Shown here piece after piece: positions 38,369-49,961 of a stretch of DNA of 64,000 nucleotides (positions are counted from its first letter, which is position 1; every line of letters begins with the position of its first letter). The DNA comes from Plecoglossus altivelis (Eukaryota; Chordata; Actinopteri; Osmeriformes; Plecoglossidae). The DNA is taken from NCBI GenBank assembly GCA_036571765.1, contig BROE01000007.1:6408636-6472635 (forward strand), in the 5' to 3' direction. A program made the translations under genes and the position numbers. The notes beneath the pieces are model-generated. The model did no database searches, was not told the DNA's origin, and saw only the letters and a program-made list of their open reading frames with translations.

Positions 38369-41300
38369 CTATAGGCCAGGATTTTGGTGCTTGTGATAGA
38401 TCTTTCTCCACACTTCCTGGATTTTCTTACACCACTTGTCAGCATTTCCACTGGGGTCCATCAGATAGTATGTTCGATTGGGCTGAAAGGAAAACAAAGA
38501 GGCTGTTAAAATATGGTCCGATTCACAATGTAGAACCTACAGAAAGATCCCAGTACCCCAGCTCTCCCACCACTTCATAATTGGCACATTTACCGTGTGA
38601 ACAAAGAACGTCTTGAAGTTCTTGGCCTCTGGGCGCAGCTCTGGGGACCAGGGGATCTCCCCCTTCAGGACCTTGTTGACAGGGTCCACATAGTACAGGT
38701 GTGGCCCCTCCGTGAGCAGCAGCTGCCTCCGCCGAGCAAACAGGCCCTGGAACACGTTGTGACATAACATCACCACCAGAGGGGGCTAGTGTGTTAGTGT
38801 GACATTCCCCACCAGAAGGGGAATTCCCCTTCACCGTTGGCTGAGATCCATTTTCATGAAACTGGAAATATTTCTCAGACAACACCACATGACATTGAAC
38901 CCACTGACACCGCACCTGACCAATCGACTACACTAGCTGGAGAGGAGAGAACTGGACTTCAGGAGACTTGAGGAACTTCAGGAGCAGGTCAAGACAAATG
39001 CTTAACCCTTGTGCTCTCTTCGTATTCTGCAACTCCCCCTGTCCTAAGGGTCCAAAAAACCCAACCTTCAACGCTGGAATGTTCATTAAATGTTTACCCT
39101 GTACCCCTTTGGGCACTGAAATGTGCAGCCATGCTGTACATGAATCAGAAAGGCTGAGTATGGTCTGACTTCAATCAAGCACGTGAAACGTAAATGTCTC
39201 ATTGTAGGTGTGTGTACGCATGCATTTAACATAGTTTCCTGTCATTCTGACCCGCGAAGAGAGCAGAGGGTTAAAGGGAAGTTTTACCAAGACAAATCCA
39301 CTTACCTTTCGCTTATCCACTGGACCCATTTTAAGGATCAAATTATTCTCCACAAACTGATGCCTGTGGGAATGAGAGACAAAAAGGTATTTTCTTTCAA
39401 ATCTGACACTTCCTACCAGTTTTCTTTTCAAAAACTGTTTTAGTGTGGCATGACATGACACATCGAGGCCTGTCCACACTCAGCCAGACAGACACACAGG
39501 CGAGGGGGTGGGGGTGGGGGGAAGAGAGGCGTTACCAGGGGTTTCCACTGGTTTGTTTCTCCAGCAGCAGTTGCTTCTCCACCTCTGAGAACTGCAGGTC
39601 CAGCTCAAAGGAGTTGTTGTCCAGGTCGTGGATGTACTGCTCAATGTTGCTGCTGGACCTCTGGGGGGGAATGGACTCAGGCGTGGAGAGGGAGTGGGTG
39701 GAGCTGGATGGGGCCACCTGCATGCTGCTGAACTGGCTCAGGAGGTCATCGTACTAGGGGAGGGATTACATTAGGTCAGTACAAATAGGTGATACAAAAG
39801 AAACTCAGCCATTTGGTACACAGTGTTTGGGTGCCATTTCACTTGGTTAACCCACGTTAACTAAATAACGAAACGTCATGAAAAACAGATTCAATTGTGT
39901 TTCTTAGGAGTCAAGGTACATCATGACATTCATCAGTCAATCTGGGTGTTCTTACATTTCCATAGCAGTCCTCGTCATCCTCTGACATGGCCGGCAGGTA
40001 GGGCGTCAGCTTCGGGGGGGTCTGCAAGTGGATGTCACCCCAGGAGATGGTCTCGAAGAAGGGGTGTCCCCTCAAGGGGTCGTACCCTCCACTCTCCTCA
40101 CAACCAATCCGTTTGGAGGGGTCCAGCGACTGCATGGAAGTTCACAGCGTAAGTTAACCGAGGTTCTACCTGTCTGAAGTACCGTCCAGACCGAAGCTGT
40201 ACATACAAACAGAACCTGCTGTTAATAATGGCTGTGAAGATGGAAACGTAACCTACCAAAAGCTGTTTGACAAGATCCTTGGCTTTGGGGAAGAACTTCT
40301 CAGGGAACTCATATTCCAGCTTTATTATCTTCTGGAATATTAGGTACTCGTTTCTGAAGAACAGACAGCATGTAAAGAACATTGAGAGGATGAAGAAAAA
40401 AAAAAGTTGACAATATGAGAGGGTGAATGTATAAGATCTTTAGAGTAGTGACGACCACCACAATGACATAATTATTCTGGAACTTATCAACTAGAGGTAA
40501 CATGTTCGGGTTTCGTGAGGTACAAGCTGGAATCCTACTGTCCTTACCCAGCTCTGAACGGTGGTAGCCCAGCCACCAGCTGATAGATTATGCATCCTAA
40601 GGCCCAAAGGTCAGAGCTAAACAAACAAACAAACAGAACCAGCACCACCAGGTCATTTTTGATCATCTTGTCCAGAAACCACATTCCCACGATGCACAGA
40701 AAATCCAATGTATTCTAAGCCTGCTGCTTTCGGCTGCCTTTAGATGAGCTGTGTAAAGGGGTTGGTGTGGAGTGGTACAGGCCTCGCTCACCTTTTGCAG
40801 GCTGACTTCTCTGTCAGCAGCTCAGGAGACACATACTGGGCTGTTCCTACAAATGAGTTTGCTCTTGCTGCAGGACAATAGAAGAATTGATGGTGTTGAG
40901 TATGTAACATGAGGCAGGTTTACGAACAAGCAGAGCACAAGACAGGGTTGCGATGAGTTCAGAGTAGTTCCTTCAGGTATAGTACGTGATGAGGCGCGCA
41001 CAAGCAGGGTCTTGGACAGAAACAATGTTGACAAAAACATCAATATACCTTGGTTGCTATCCGAGGACAACTGCTTTGCCGTTCCAAAATCTGTGATCTG
41101 GATGTGCATCTCTTCGCTCAGTAAAATATTCTCAGGTTTCAGGTCTCTAAAAGCAGACAAAAGGAAGGTGCGGTGGATGTTTCCCATGTCAAGACTGAAC
41201 TGGTATGATGGTTTAAAATGTTTGTATTGTAACTGATTAGCACTGAATGGATTGCATGTTAGATCTATTAATACCTCCAACTCTCTTACCTGTGTATAAT

Positions 41301-44300
41301 CCCCTTATCATGCAAATATTCTAGTGCGCTAACTATTTCAGCCGAGTAGAATCTAGTACAGGTCTCATCGAAAGAGCCGATTTTGCGAATGTATTTCAAA
41401 AGCTCCCCATTCTTAGCATAGCTGAGGCCAAAATCTGACAGAGGGTTGTTAAGGAAAATGTCACACAACAAGAAGCAAGTACAGAGTATACCCAAACAAC
41501 AAAGAAAGATGAGATCATTCTGTTACTTATAGCTCTATTGCAGTACATCAGTTAGTTACAGTAAATAATGTAGGGTCAACTACCATATCCAATGACACTT
41601 GATTCATTTCATTAATGACACTGGACACAGGCACTTAACCATTAGCCTTGACGTGAGGCTTTCCTCATCTATATCGGTGTAAACATCAGAGCCTTGTTTT
41701 TCCATTCACACTGGATTGTCAAATTAGGGTTGAGTGGGTGGGAGGCACAGAATGCATGCAGGCACCAGTCTGTGATGCCCTGCTCTTGTTAATGAAAGGA
41801 TACACAACTTTTCATCGTCTTGAAACGTAAAGTAGAGTTTCACGAAGAATGGATGATCTAGAATTGACATCACATCCCTTTCTCTTTTTACGTACTGCGC
41901 CTTGTTCTCCTTCATAATATGCCGTTTCTCCAAAATCTTAACTGAAAGAGAATGATATTTAGGTGTTAGTCAAGAGGCAAAGTCTAAGGACAGTCATATA
42001 CACTAATGTTGTTAAACAGCCTTTTATTACACCCCACAGAACAACCACTTACTTGCATATTCTTTTGACGTTGACTGTTCTCTTGCCAAGACAACCTATG
42101 AAATGAAAGAGAGTATAAACAAAGTTTAGTAAACCTAAAATGCCTTGAACAAAGAGGCTTGCTTTAATTAAAACCTCTTAGCCCTTTGTAATCAATAAGG
42201 TTGAAAAGAATTGCAGATGAATACCTCAAGTGTTTGACCACAAGAATGCAAGCATGTAACAACAACTATCTCAAGCTACTTCCTAACCGAGATGGAATGT
42301 GGCGCTACGTACGGTAGAGAAGGATCCCTCTCCCAGAATCTTGCCGAATTTGAAGTCATCTGGCCTCTTCTTACGGGGCTGCATTGCCTGCGGCGTCCGG
42401 AGCTCGGAGCCCTGGCTGGCAGGCTTGCTCGTGGCCCGAGCTTCAGAGGCAGAGCCCTCCATGCTGGGACAGTGACTGCTACTTGCGCCTGGGATAGCAA
42501 GTGGCGAGCAGGAGTCGGGCTGATTTCTTACCATTGATGGATGTGGGCAGGAACAGATGACAACGCTGGATTGAATGGGCACAACATCATACTGCAAGAG
42601 GAATAAAGACAGGGGCGTCGTTAATTGAAGTATTTGGGGATGATAATGTGCAGTATTGACTGTGGACTAAGTATATTCCAGTAAAGCATCTTTTTTATGT
42701 CGGCATTTGAGAAAATCTACTCGAAAAAGGGGGCATTTATTCACAAAAAGACTGAATCCTTTCACAATTGAAAAGGGGGAAATTGAAAAGGTGAAGTGTT
42801 AAATATTTGGCTTATAAGACAATCTTAAAATGCATCACTTTCAATTATTTTACCATTGTGTAAAAGTAAATATAGTATGATGTATGCAAAAAAAGGACAT
42901 GACTAGTCTACATGCTATTCAAATGTTTTCCACTGCACTATAACAACAAGCACGAAACGGTTCCATGATCGTTAACAGGCCAAGCTCATGCACAAGGTGG
43001 TGGAATGGCTCATGGATGGCGTGAAGGACAACAAATAGTGAAAACAGTATCGTTTTGAGATTGTGTGTAAACAAGGACAGAGTTAACATGGAATAATTGC
43101 CCAACAATGCGGTCCCTCATTCATCTATTCGAAGCATTATGTTGAAGGTGCATTAGGAAAGAAACTGATCTAAATCGTGGCTTTCACTGTGCTAGTACTG
43201 TTAGCTACAGTGGGCCCAGCCCTTTACCGGCCATGATGTAAAATACTATTTAGCCACTAGACTAGCTAGTTGCATACATCTTCCACGTGACAGTCACTGA
43301 CGTAAAGTTTGATGAGATACGCAGCTAGGCTCACTCGACATAACATTGTTTACATAGCTAAGTGACCATCATGATAAAAGTGCTGGCGTGTACCTTGTAA
43401 TGGTCAACTGTAAATACAGGTAGCTAGATCTCCCCAACGCTAAGAAATCGTTATACTAGGCTATAAATATAGCTCGCCATGTTAGCATTTGACAACAGCA
43501 GCTAAGGGGACAATTTCAGAAAGGACATTAATGTGAAGGTCGTTCCATGCAACCATTTTCAAAAATATATATTCTACACTATATTTCCCTGCTTATATTA
43601 ATTAAATGACAAAGGACATTTAAGTATCTGCGGAGCATGTTTCACACTGCAAATGTTTAGCGCTAGATGCGTGTCCATAGTTCAATGGCTTGCTTGCTAG
43701 CTAGCTAGCTAATGTAACATTACTGGTTAGGTAGCTAACCTGACAGACAAGCCTGGCTGGGCCACAACATGCACCAATCTATAATGATCACACTGTCAAT
43801 GTGTTTAGTATACCCACAAGTAAAATTAAGAGACAAACTATACAGAACTGGTGTGACCAGTTAACTGTTGCCAGAGACCAATAGTTTGCTAACCAAATGG
43901 TGTAAACAGCGGGCTAGCTCACTATGCTGGTGATGAACCAACATGTAGCTAGCTAACGCCAGCTGGCTAGATTAGTTGGCTCGAGTAACACACACTCGTT
44001 AGCTTAAGTGAGGCACAACTTTGATGGGACTGTTTCTACTCTGGTCAAAGACGGCAGTGACAGCAAGAAGTTGATAAGCCAATTAGCTAGCCATCTATCC
44101 ACCACCGACACGACAAGCGAAACACGCACTGCTGCATAATGTCACACCTTTTAGCCAACCAAGTGAACTTCCTAGCTAGCTAACCAGCAGAATCTAACCA
44201 AAGTTGTTGACGAAGAGCATCAAGCAATGTTGCTAGCTAGCTGGTAGCATGGGGTGTCTACAACAGAATGAGTATTTGGAACTTTGCGTTCAAACGTTAA

Positions 44301-45109
44301 TGGAAATTTGTTTTCCTCAATCTATATATGGCAGGTAGTACTTAAGTATTTGCCGATAACAGATATATTGACTTAGTTCAAGAGCACAGCGTTTTCCTCA
44401 AAGACAAAAATGAGTCACTGTTGTAAAAGCTAATTATGTCCATGTTGAAACAGTTGAGGCCGCGAGACTCGAAGCAATACCCAATTTGCAACATATCGTA
44501 TTGAGTTGAAGAAACTTAATTCTACTGGGATTAATAAATATGACAAAACATAGGATGAGCAACAGGACTTTCTATTAAATTGCTGAGATTAACACAACTC
44601 AACACACCCAGGGAGATATTTGTTGGCAAATTAAATGGATGGTTCTGGGTCGATCATGTATGACACTTAGCTACAACATAAGCCCAAATCCATGGAGCTA
44701 TTCCAGTAAATAGACTGAACCAGTTCAAGCGCATTGCCCGACTAAAGCGCGTAGGGGGGAATCATAACAATCGATGAAATGTTGCGGGTTAGTAAACGTT
44801 ATTAAAAAGCTCTCACTATTTTGTTGGAGACAGTTTGAAAGTAGTATATTGAGAGGAATGCACATAGCTAGTATTATTCAGTCCAGCGAAGTATATTATA
44901 AGCTTACGCTAGCAAGCTAGCATGCTATGCTACAACAGTAACGACGTTAGCAAGGTCCTCTCCTGATATTACCGCTGTTTGAAATGAAGGCCCAACGCAT
45001 CGAAAATGTTGTCAAACTGCCGCCACACACAACATCTAAAGCAATGGCTTCGAGATGATATTCGGATGAAAGTTGCAATACTTACTAATTGACTTGTGGC
45101 TCTTGCCAT
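38369..45109 (-). CDS. pdpk1: 3-phosphoinositide-dependent protein kinase 1 (PDK1)
   Basis: Fourteen exons on the minus strand: 45086-45109, 42313-42591, 42053-42095, 41804-41941, 41290-41434, 41049-41146, 40792-40867, 40548-40616, 40257-40353, 39956-40129, 39536-39753, 39306-39363, 38594-38746 and 38369-38482. They total 561 codons plus stop (human 556). The start MARATSQLYDVVPIQSSVV is canonical. The kinase domain is complete: ILGEGSFSTVVLARE, lysine in YAIKILEKRHIM, HRDLKPENILL, DFGTAK, and the activation loop ARANSFVGTAQYVSPELLTE with the autophosphorylated Ser. The PH domain follows (NLILKMGPVDKRKGLFARRR, HTPNRTYYLMDPSGNADKW). PDK1 phosphorylates the activation loop of AKT, S6K, SGK and other AGC kinases at membranes carrying PIP3. 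Intron 12 carries a MITE and a CTCF-like word. Exon 1 codes only eight residues and is followed by a 2.5-kb intron. Confidence 0.98.
38773..38789 (+). promoter_or_regulatory. CTCF-like motif
   Basis: CCACCAGAGGGGGCTAG matches the vertebrate CTCF core CCACCAGRGGGCGCTA at all but one position. It lies in a pdpk1 intron, 26 bp from exon 38594-38746. Confidence 0.4.
39002..39274. mobile_element. TTAA-flanked MITE, piggyBac-like
   Basis: TTAA occurs at 39002-39005 and 39271-39274. Directly inside, the left end reads CCCTTGTGCTCTCTTCG and the right end, complemented, reads CCCTCTGCTCTCTTCG: near-identical terminal inverted repeats. The 265-bp interior has no ORF of interest. TTAA target duplication and CCC-starting ends are features of piggyBac elements. 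It lies in pdpk1 intron 12. Confidence 0.72.
42592..45085 (-). other. pdpk1: pdpk1 intron 1 (2.5 kb)
   Basis: AT-rich, with many gctagc/agctagct words and no exon, microsatellite or element that I can name. Its length and position next to the first exon make intronic regulatory sequence possible, but nothing specific is visible. Confidence 0.5.
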
Positions 45110-45849
45110 GGAAGTTTTCCGCGAGTATTTATTTGGAATAAAATAATTACAGAACCTCCAGTAATGGCTGCCTCACCGCCTTCATTTTCCAGCTGTGACG
45201 TCGTTCCACAACAATGTTACCGCAAAGACAGGAGAGGATACTTCCCTGTATCCGCCCCCTCGCCTTTTTTCTTCTTTTTTTAAAACCAAACTTTATGAAA
45301 GGTCAGAATAATAACTACCTTAAAATATATAATGCAATTGCATTGTTAGGAATGACTACCCTAACGCTAATGGGTTAAGAATCTGATGTTGCCTAATAAA
45401 AAAGCGTCTGTGCTTTTCGGAAAATCATCGCCTTAGACGTCTCTCAGCAACAGTTTAGAGCTTTTCCTATCATGTGTGATGTGTCCTAGGTTACCATATT
45501 TAGACGATATCTCTGCTCAGACTCCGACGCTCAATAAATCTCCTTTCTCAATAGTATTCTAAAGTTTTCTGGAAACCAGAATTCCATATCCCAGCTGGAA
45601 CTACGGAAACAAGAATCCCATAATCTACCTCTTAAATAATCAAAAGCATGTGTTAATAATAATGAACGTTTAGCTATTGATGAATATTTATTTACAAATT
45701 GGAAAAACACCACCCCAAGATTTACACCTAATCCAATTTATATTGAAGTGATTAGAAAATACAATGTATTTTATTGTAAATGAGTTTCATTGTAAAATTG
45801 TAAATACAAGCTATTTAATAGAAGTCAGTTGTTTCGATCATGTTAAAGG
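45110..45849. other. pdpk1 promoter and tsr3 3' UTR
   Basis: The pdpk1 5' UTR and promoter lie on the left. An AATAAA on the minus strand near 45767-45773 lies only about 80 bp past the tsr3 stop, giving a very short 3' UTR. The two genes are in tandem with about 0.7 kb between coding ends. Confidence 0.5.
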
Positions 45850-47555
45850 TCACTTTCTGTGTTCTTTTAGTTCTTCTTCATCTTCATCTTCATCATCTTC
45901 ATCATTTTCTTCTTCTTCTTCTTCTTCTGACACCCTAGATTCATCACTGCTAGAATCGTCTTCCTCAGCAACACTGAATCACAGAAAACAATATCAGCAC
46001 TGCAAGTCATTCTTTAGAACTGTATGACAGACAAAAACGGATGTTAAAGTAACTTCTACAACATAGATGCATCCGTCTGCCAAGGGTCTAATGGATATGT
46101 TATAGGTTAACAAGCTTGAAAGAGGTCTCACCACTGAGGTCTGTTGAGGTTCATGCACTCTCTCCCTGAGTCAACATCAAAAGGATCTGCAAAGACAATA
46201 AATGGTGAATCAAGGGAAATGTTAATATAGTTTGAATACCAAAATAACTTAAAACCGTAGGCCACGTCTTGAGGGAAAACGAGATTAAACATTAAATAAG
46301 TAACCTACTAATCTTCAATCTCTTAATATGTCCATCTTGTATTTTATAGTCATGTATCTATATCTATTTTGAATGTGTCCTGCAGCAAAAAACAATTGCC
46401 ATCCGAGGGCACATTTTGTTGTTGTTGAAGGTAATGCTTATAAGATCTCACCGAACTCCTCCTCTTCTGGTTTTTTGTTGATGTACTCTTTCTCAGCAGC
46501 CAGCAACTCCTCTTCTGACTGACAGGCTGCATAGCGCTCCAGCAGTGTTTTGTTTAAGTCCAGGAATACTGTACCCCACTTAAACTTTCTAAGTAGGATT
46601 ACAGCCAGCTCCTGAAAGCCTGCAATAGAGACATGATTACCACAATAGACCAAACAAAGAACCAGAATCTTTCAAATGCCATACTTAACATGTAGTGGGA
46701 TCTTTAATAGTGTTATGGTGTTTTGATTGATGTAGTATTGGTTACAAATCACTTGTGGATCAGATAAAGACTTACCCACAATGCAGAATGTGGCAGCGAA
46801 AGCCTCCACACAAGATAACTTGCAAGGCTTGCCATAGTTGACTGGGTTTGCTGCCACCAGGTAAGGTAGCAAGCGGGGATGACTCCCTGTCATCTTACTG
46901 AAGGGAGTCTCATCAAGCTTGGCCCAGGAGCAATCAATGACTGCCAATCCACTCTGAGCCACAATCTCTCTGATAACAATACATGAAAACACATGCGAGT
47001 TTGCGATACCCAATAAAGAGTTTGCCAACTACATCAACGTTTCCTGACTGATGCCATTCACCATTAACCTGCAAAGACTCACCGGTCTGCTGGTGTGACA
47101 TATTTTGTGCCCATGGGGCTCAATATGAGGCCATTGAACCTCTGGTTAAGACGAAGGTTACGCACAAAGCCTTTACGGACTAGCTTCCTGCCAGTACAGC
47201 GCTTGGGGTCACAGTGGCCAAGTTCCCACATAGCCAGCGGACAAGGCAACTTCACCAGAGCAGCTTCCTCTCCTTCTGGGTGCAATGTGGCTGAAGAAGA
47301 AAAACCAATTATGATGACAGGAAAGACAACATCATTTTCGGTCGTTTAGTTGGACATGACTCTTATATTTATACAAAATTCTGGGCTTGTCTTCAGAAAT
47401 AGAAAGCAATGCCACAGTAGCATTGTGTTGTTACCTTGTAATGCGCCATGCATTTCTTCTGTGAACGTTTCAAGGGATTTCCCTTTCATCTTGTGCCTTC
47501 TATCTTTCCCCTTATTGTCGGAACGCTCAAATTTACCATGCTTTTTTCGCCCCAT
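45850..47555 (-). CDS. tsr3: 18S rRNA aminocarboxypropyltransferase TSR3
   Basis: Six exons on the minus strand: 47435-47555, 47083-47290, 46776-46969, 46452-46619, 46132-46186 and 45850-45973, giving 289 codons plus stop (human 312). The start MGRKKHGKF is basic. The conserved core is complete: LAMWELGHCDPKRCTGRKL, FNGLILSPMGTKYVTPADR, GLAVIDCSWAKLDETPF, HPRLLPYLVAANPVNYGKPC, LSCVEAFAATFCIVG and FKWGTVFLDLNKTLLERYAA. The enzyme transfers the acp group from S-adenosylmethionine to a hypermodified pseudouridine of 18S rRNA late in small-subunit maturation. The C-terminus is strongly acidic: a GAA repeat codes a run of seven Glu followed by Asp/Glu stretches. The gene is head-to-head with gnptg, as in human 16p13.3. 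Confidence 0.97.
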
Positions 47556-47931
47556 GACTATTAACTATTTAAAATTAAGCTAGCTAGGTCAGACTTGCTG
47601 TCGAACTATCTCAGACTAGAGTCAGTAAACTTCCAATAAACTCACTTAGTGCCTAACAAGAACGAATATCCTTCACAAAACTCAGATGAACAATGACACG
47701 TGTAAAAAGACTGCTGATCTTTCTTATAAAACATCTTTTAAACCGAAATATCAATACACTGAAATGTCAGCCACGAATTCACATGGGGCACCAAGACGCA
47801 GGCGCAGTTTGCTTATTTTGATCAGCTGACCTGATCACGTGCTTTGTGATTTAAGGAACTAAAGTGTATCTACCATCTGCGGTGTATTTTGTTGGAGTGA
47901 AAGAACATTTATCGACTCAAAATAGGCAACC
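47556..47931. promoter_or_regulatory. Bidirectional promoter tsr3 / gnptg
   Basis: Only 376 bp separate the two divergent start codons, so this must hold both promoters. It contains an E-box TCACGTGC at 47835-47842 next to a TCAGCTGACC word. No TATA box is evident. Confidence 0.7.
47835..47842. promoter_or_regulatory. CLEAR/E-box-like motif (TFEB-type)
   Basis: TCACGTGC fits the core of the CLEAR element (GTCACGTGAC) at seven central positions. It is about 90 bp upstream of the gnptg start codon. gnptg acts in lysosomal enzyme targeting, a function often under TFEB/TFE3 control. Confidence 0.4.
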
Positions 47932-49961
47932 ATGTATTGCATATCTCATGGACAATCACATCTATTACGTATTTTATGTGTAATACTTGTTGGTCAGTAC
48001 CTGATTAATGACGGAATGATTAAGTTCTACCATATACGTGATGCGTGATTACGAGTCCTGTTATGCTTCTGTTTTAGAGTAATGTTTTCTGCTGTCATTG
48101 ACTACTTATTTAGTCAAGTATGATCTGAACTTTCATACCCGTTTTACACTGCTGCTTCATTGCTGTTTTCCTTTCTCAGTGTCACATGCGTTTGCGGGTA
48201 AAATGAAGATTGTGGAGGAACCAAATACATTTGGGCAAGTGCTACGGTCATCTCAGATACCATTTCTGTACCTCTTGTTGAATATGAATAACGATTTTTT
48301 TGCACCTTTCTTTTTCAGGCTCAACAATCCGTTGTTGGTTCAGGGAAGTAGGCTTCAGCCCAAGGCAACCCCATCCCCAGTATCAGGTAAAACCAGTAAC
48401 CTGATATCCGTTATGAGTCAATCATAATGGTCCTAATTTGATGATTTATGGTTTTTCCTCTCAAGGGCCGCCCCATCTCCATCCACTGGAAGGAAAGTGT
48501 TTCAGCTACATTGAGTCCACGTAAGATCCTGTCTTTGCATTTTACCAATTTTCATAGATTATGTTATAGATGTACAGTATATAGACCCTAACGTTTTTTT
48601 CCCCTGCTCCGCACAGGTATAAATATGAATTTTGTCCGTTCCACAATATCACTCAACATGAGCAGTCATTCAGGTGGAATGCTTATAGTGGAATACTAGG
48701 GTGAGTCCAACTTGTACAGCTAGTCCTGTTTGTTCTAGAGACCCTTCCAACCACATCAACCATGTTGCCTTTGTCCTTATTATTGAAGCATTTCCTCTGA
48801 CTTTCACCTCTGCCGATCCTAACAGAATCTGGCAGGAGTGGGAAATTGTGAACAACACGTTCATGGCCATGTGGATGAGAGAAGGGGATGCTTGTGGAAA
48901 CCGAAATAGACAAACCAAGGTGAGTGTGGCGGTGTTTTGTTTCCTGTCCTGACCCAACATGCTACATGAAACACCAGAATTGAACCCCTTTCAAATCTCC
49001 AGGTCATTCTTACCTGTGGCGTAAGCAGCAAGCTGGCTCAGGTGTCAGAGCCCAGTACCTGTATTTACTCCCTGACGTTTGAAACCCCCCTAGTCTGCCA
49101 CCCACACTCTCTCTTGGGTAAGTTGGCTAAAAGCTGGCCATGTTTTCTTGTAAATAATGCAATGTAAATGCTGAGGTCTGAAACTTGGTGTGTGTGTGTG
49201 TGCGTGTGTGTTGAACAAGTGTACCCGGTCCTGAGTGAAGTGCTGCAGAAAGAATGGGATGAGGCAGAGCAGGCTCTGTATGAGGAGCTCATCACTGAGC
49301 AGGTAACTGTAGTAAGCCACCATCCTGTCCGGGAACTGATAAACACACACGTTGGCACACTACGCTCACACAAATGGGCTTTTCGGGGATCGTCTAGATA
49401 CAGTAAGTTACTCTCTAAGATTTACCTGTCTTCCTTTACTGGCAGGGGTACAATAATCTACTCAGAGATATTTTTGAGGATGCTGGTTTCCTGAAGAGCC
49501 AAAAGGTCAAGGTGAAACAGGAGGTCACAACCCCTTCAAAAACACAAGACTCTTTTCAGATATGCAGTGAGGTAAAGAAAAGTGAGATTAAATTCCTTCA
49601 TTATGTATATGCACATGGACTATTTGGAGAAAGTTCTAAAACCAAGTTTCCTGTAGGATTTACGCAAGCAGAGAGAAGAGATTGATAGACTACAGGCCCT
49701 CCTCAGACAACATAACATCCCCCATCAACCCAACACAGGTGAACTTCCTCCGCATGTCTAGATAAATATCTCACTCCAGCTTCTGTGGTCAAAGAGTCTC
49801 AAGATGAAATGTTGCCATGACGACCCTGCACTGTGTAATACAAGCATATTTTCTTCCCTGCTGTATATGTGGGTAATTCAGATGTGAAGGATCCAGTGAG
49901 TAATGCTGTTGGGGACCGTTATCCGAGAGGAGACGTTGGCCTCGTCACAGAAGTGGTCTAA
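47932..49961 (+). CDS. gnptg: GlcNAc-1-phosphotransferase subunit gamma
   Basis: Eleven exons: 47932-47992, 48180-48234, 48319-48386, 48466-48520, 48617-48700, 48826-48919, 49003-49117, 49220-49302, 49446-49571, 49657-49738 and 49882-49961, giving 300 codons plus stop (human 305). A hydrophobic leader (HLLRILCVILVGVSHAFA) is followed by KMKIVEEPNTFG and the MRH lectin domain (GKCFSYIESTYKYEFCPFHN, WNAYSGILGIWQEWEIVNNT, MWMREGDACGNRNRQTKV, ETPLVCHPHSLLVYPVL) with conserved cysteines. A C-terminal coiled coil follows. The protein is the gamma subunit of the Golgi enzyme that tags lysosomal hydrolases with mannose-6-phosphate. Intron 2 has a GC rather than GT donor (GG|GCAAGT at 48235). The acceptor of exon 8 is preceded by a (TG)n tract instead of a normal pyrimidine tract. 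Confidence 0.96.
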
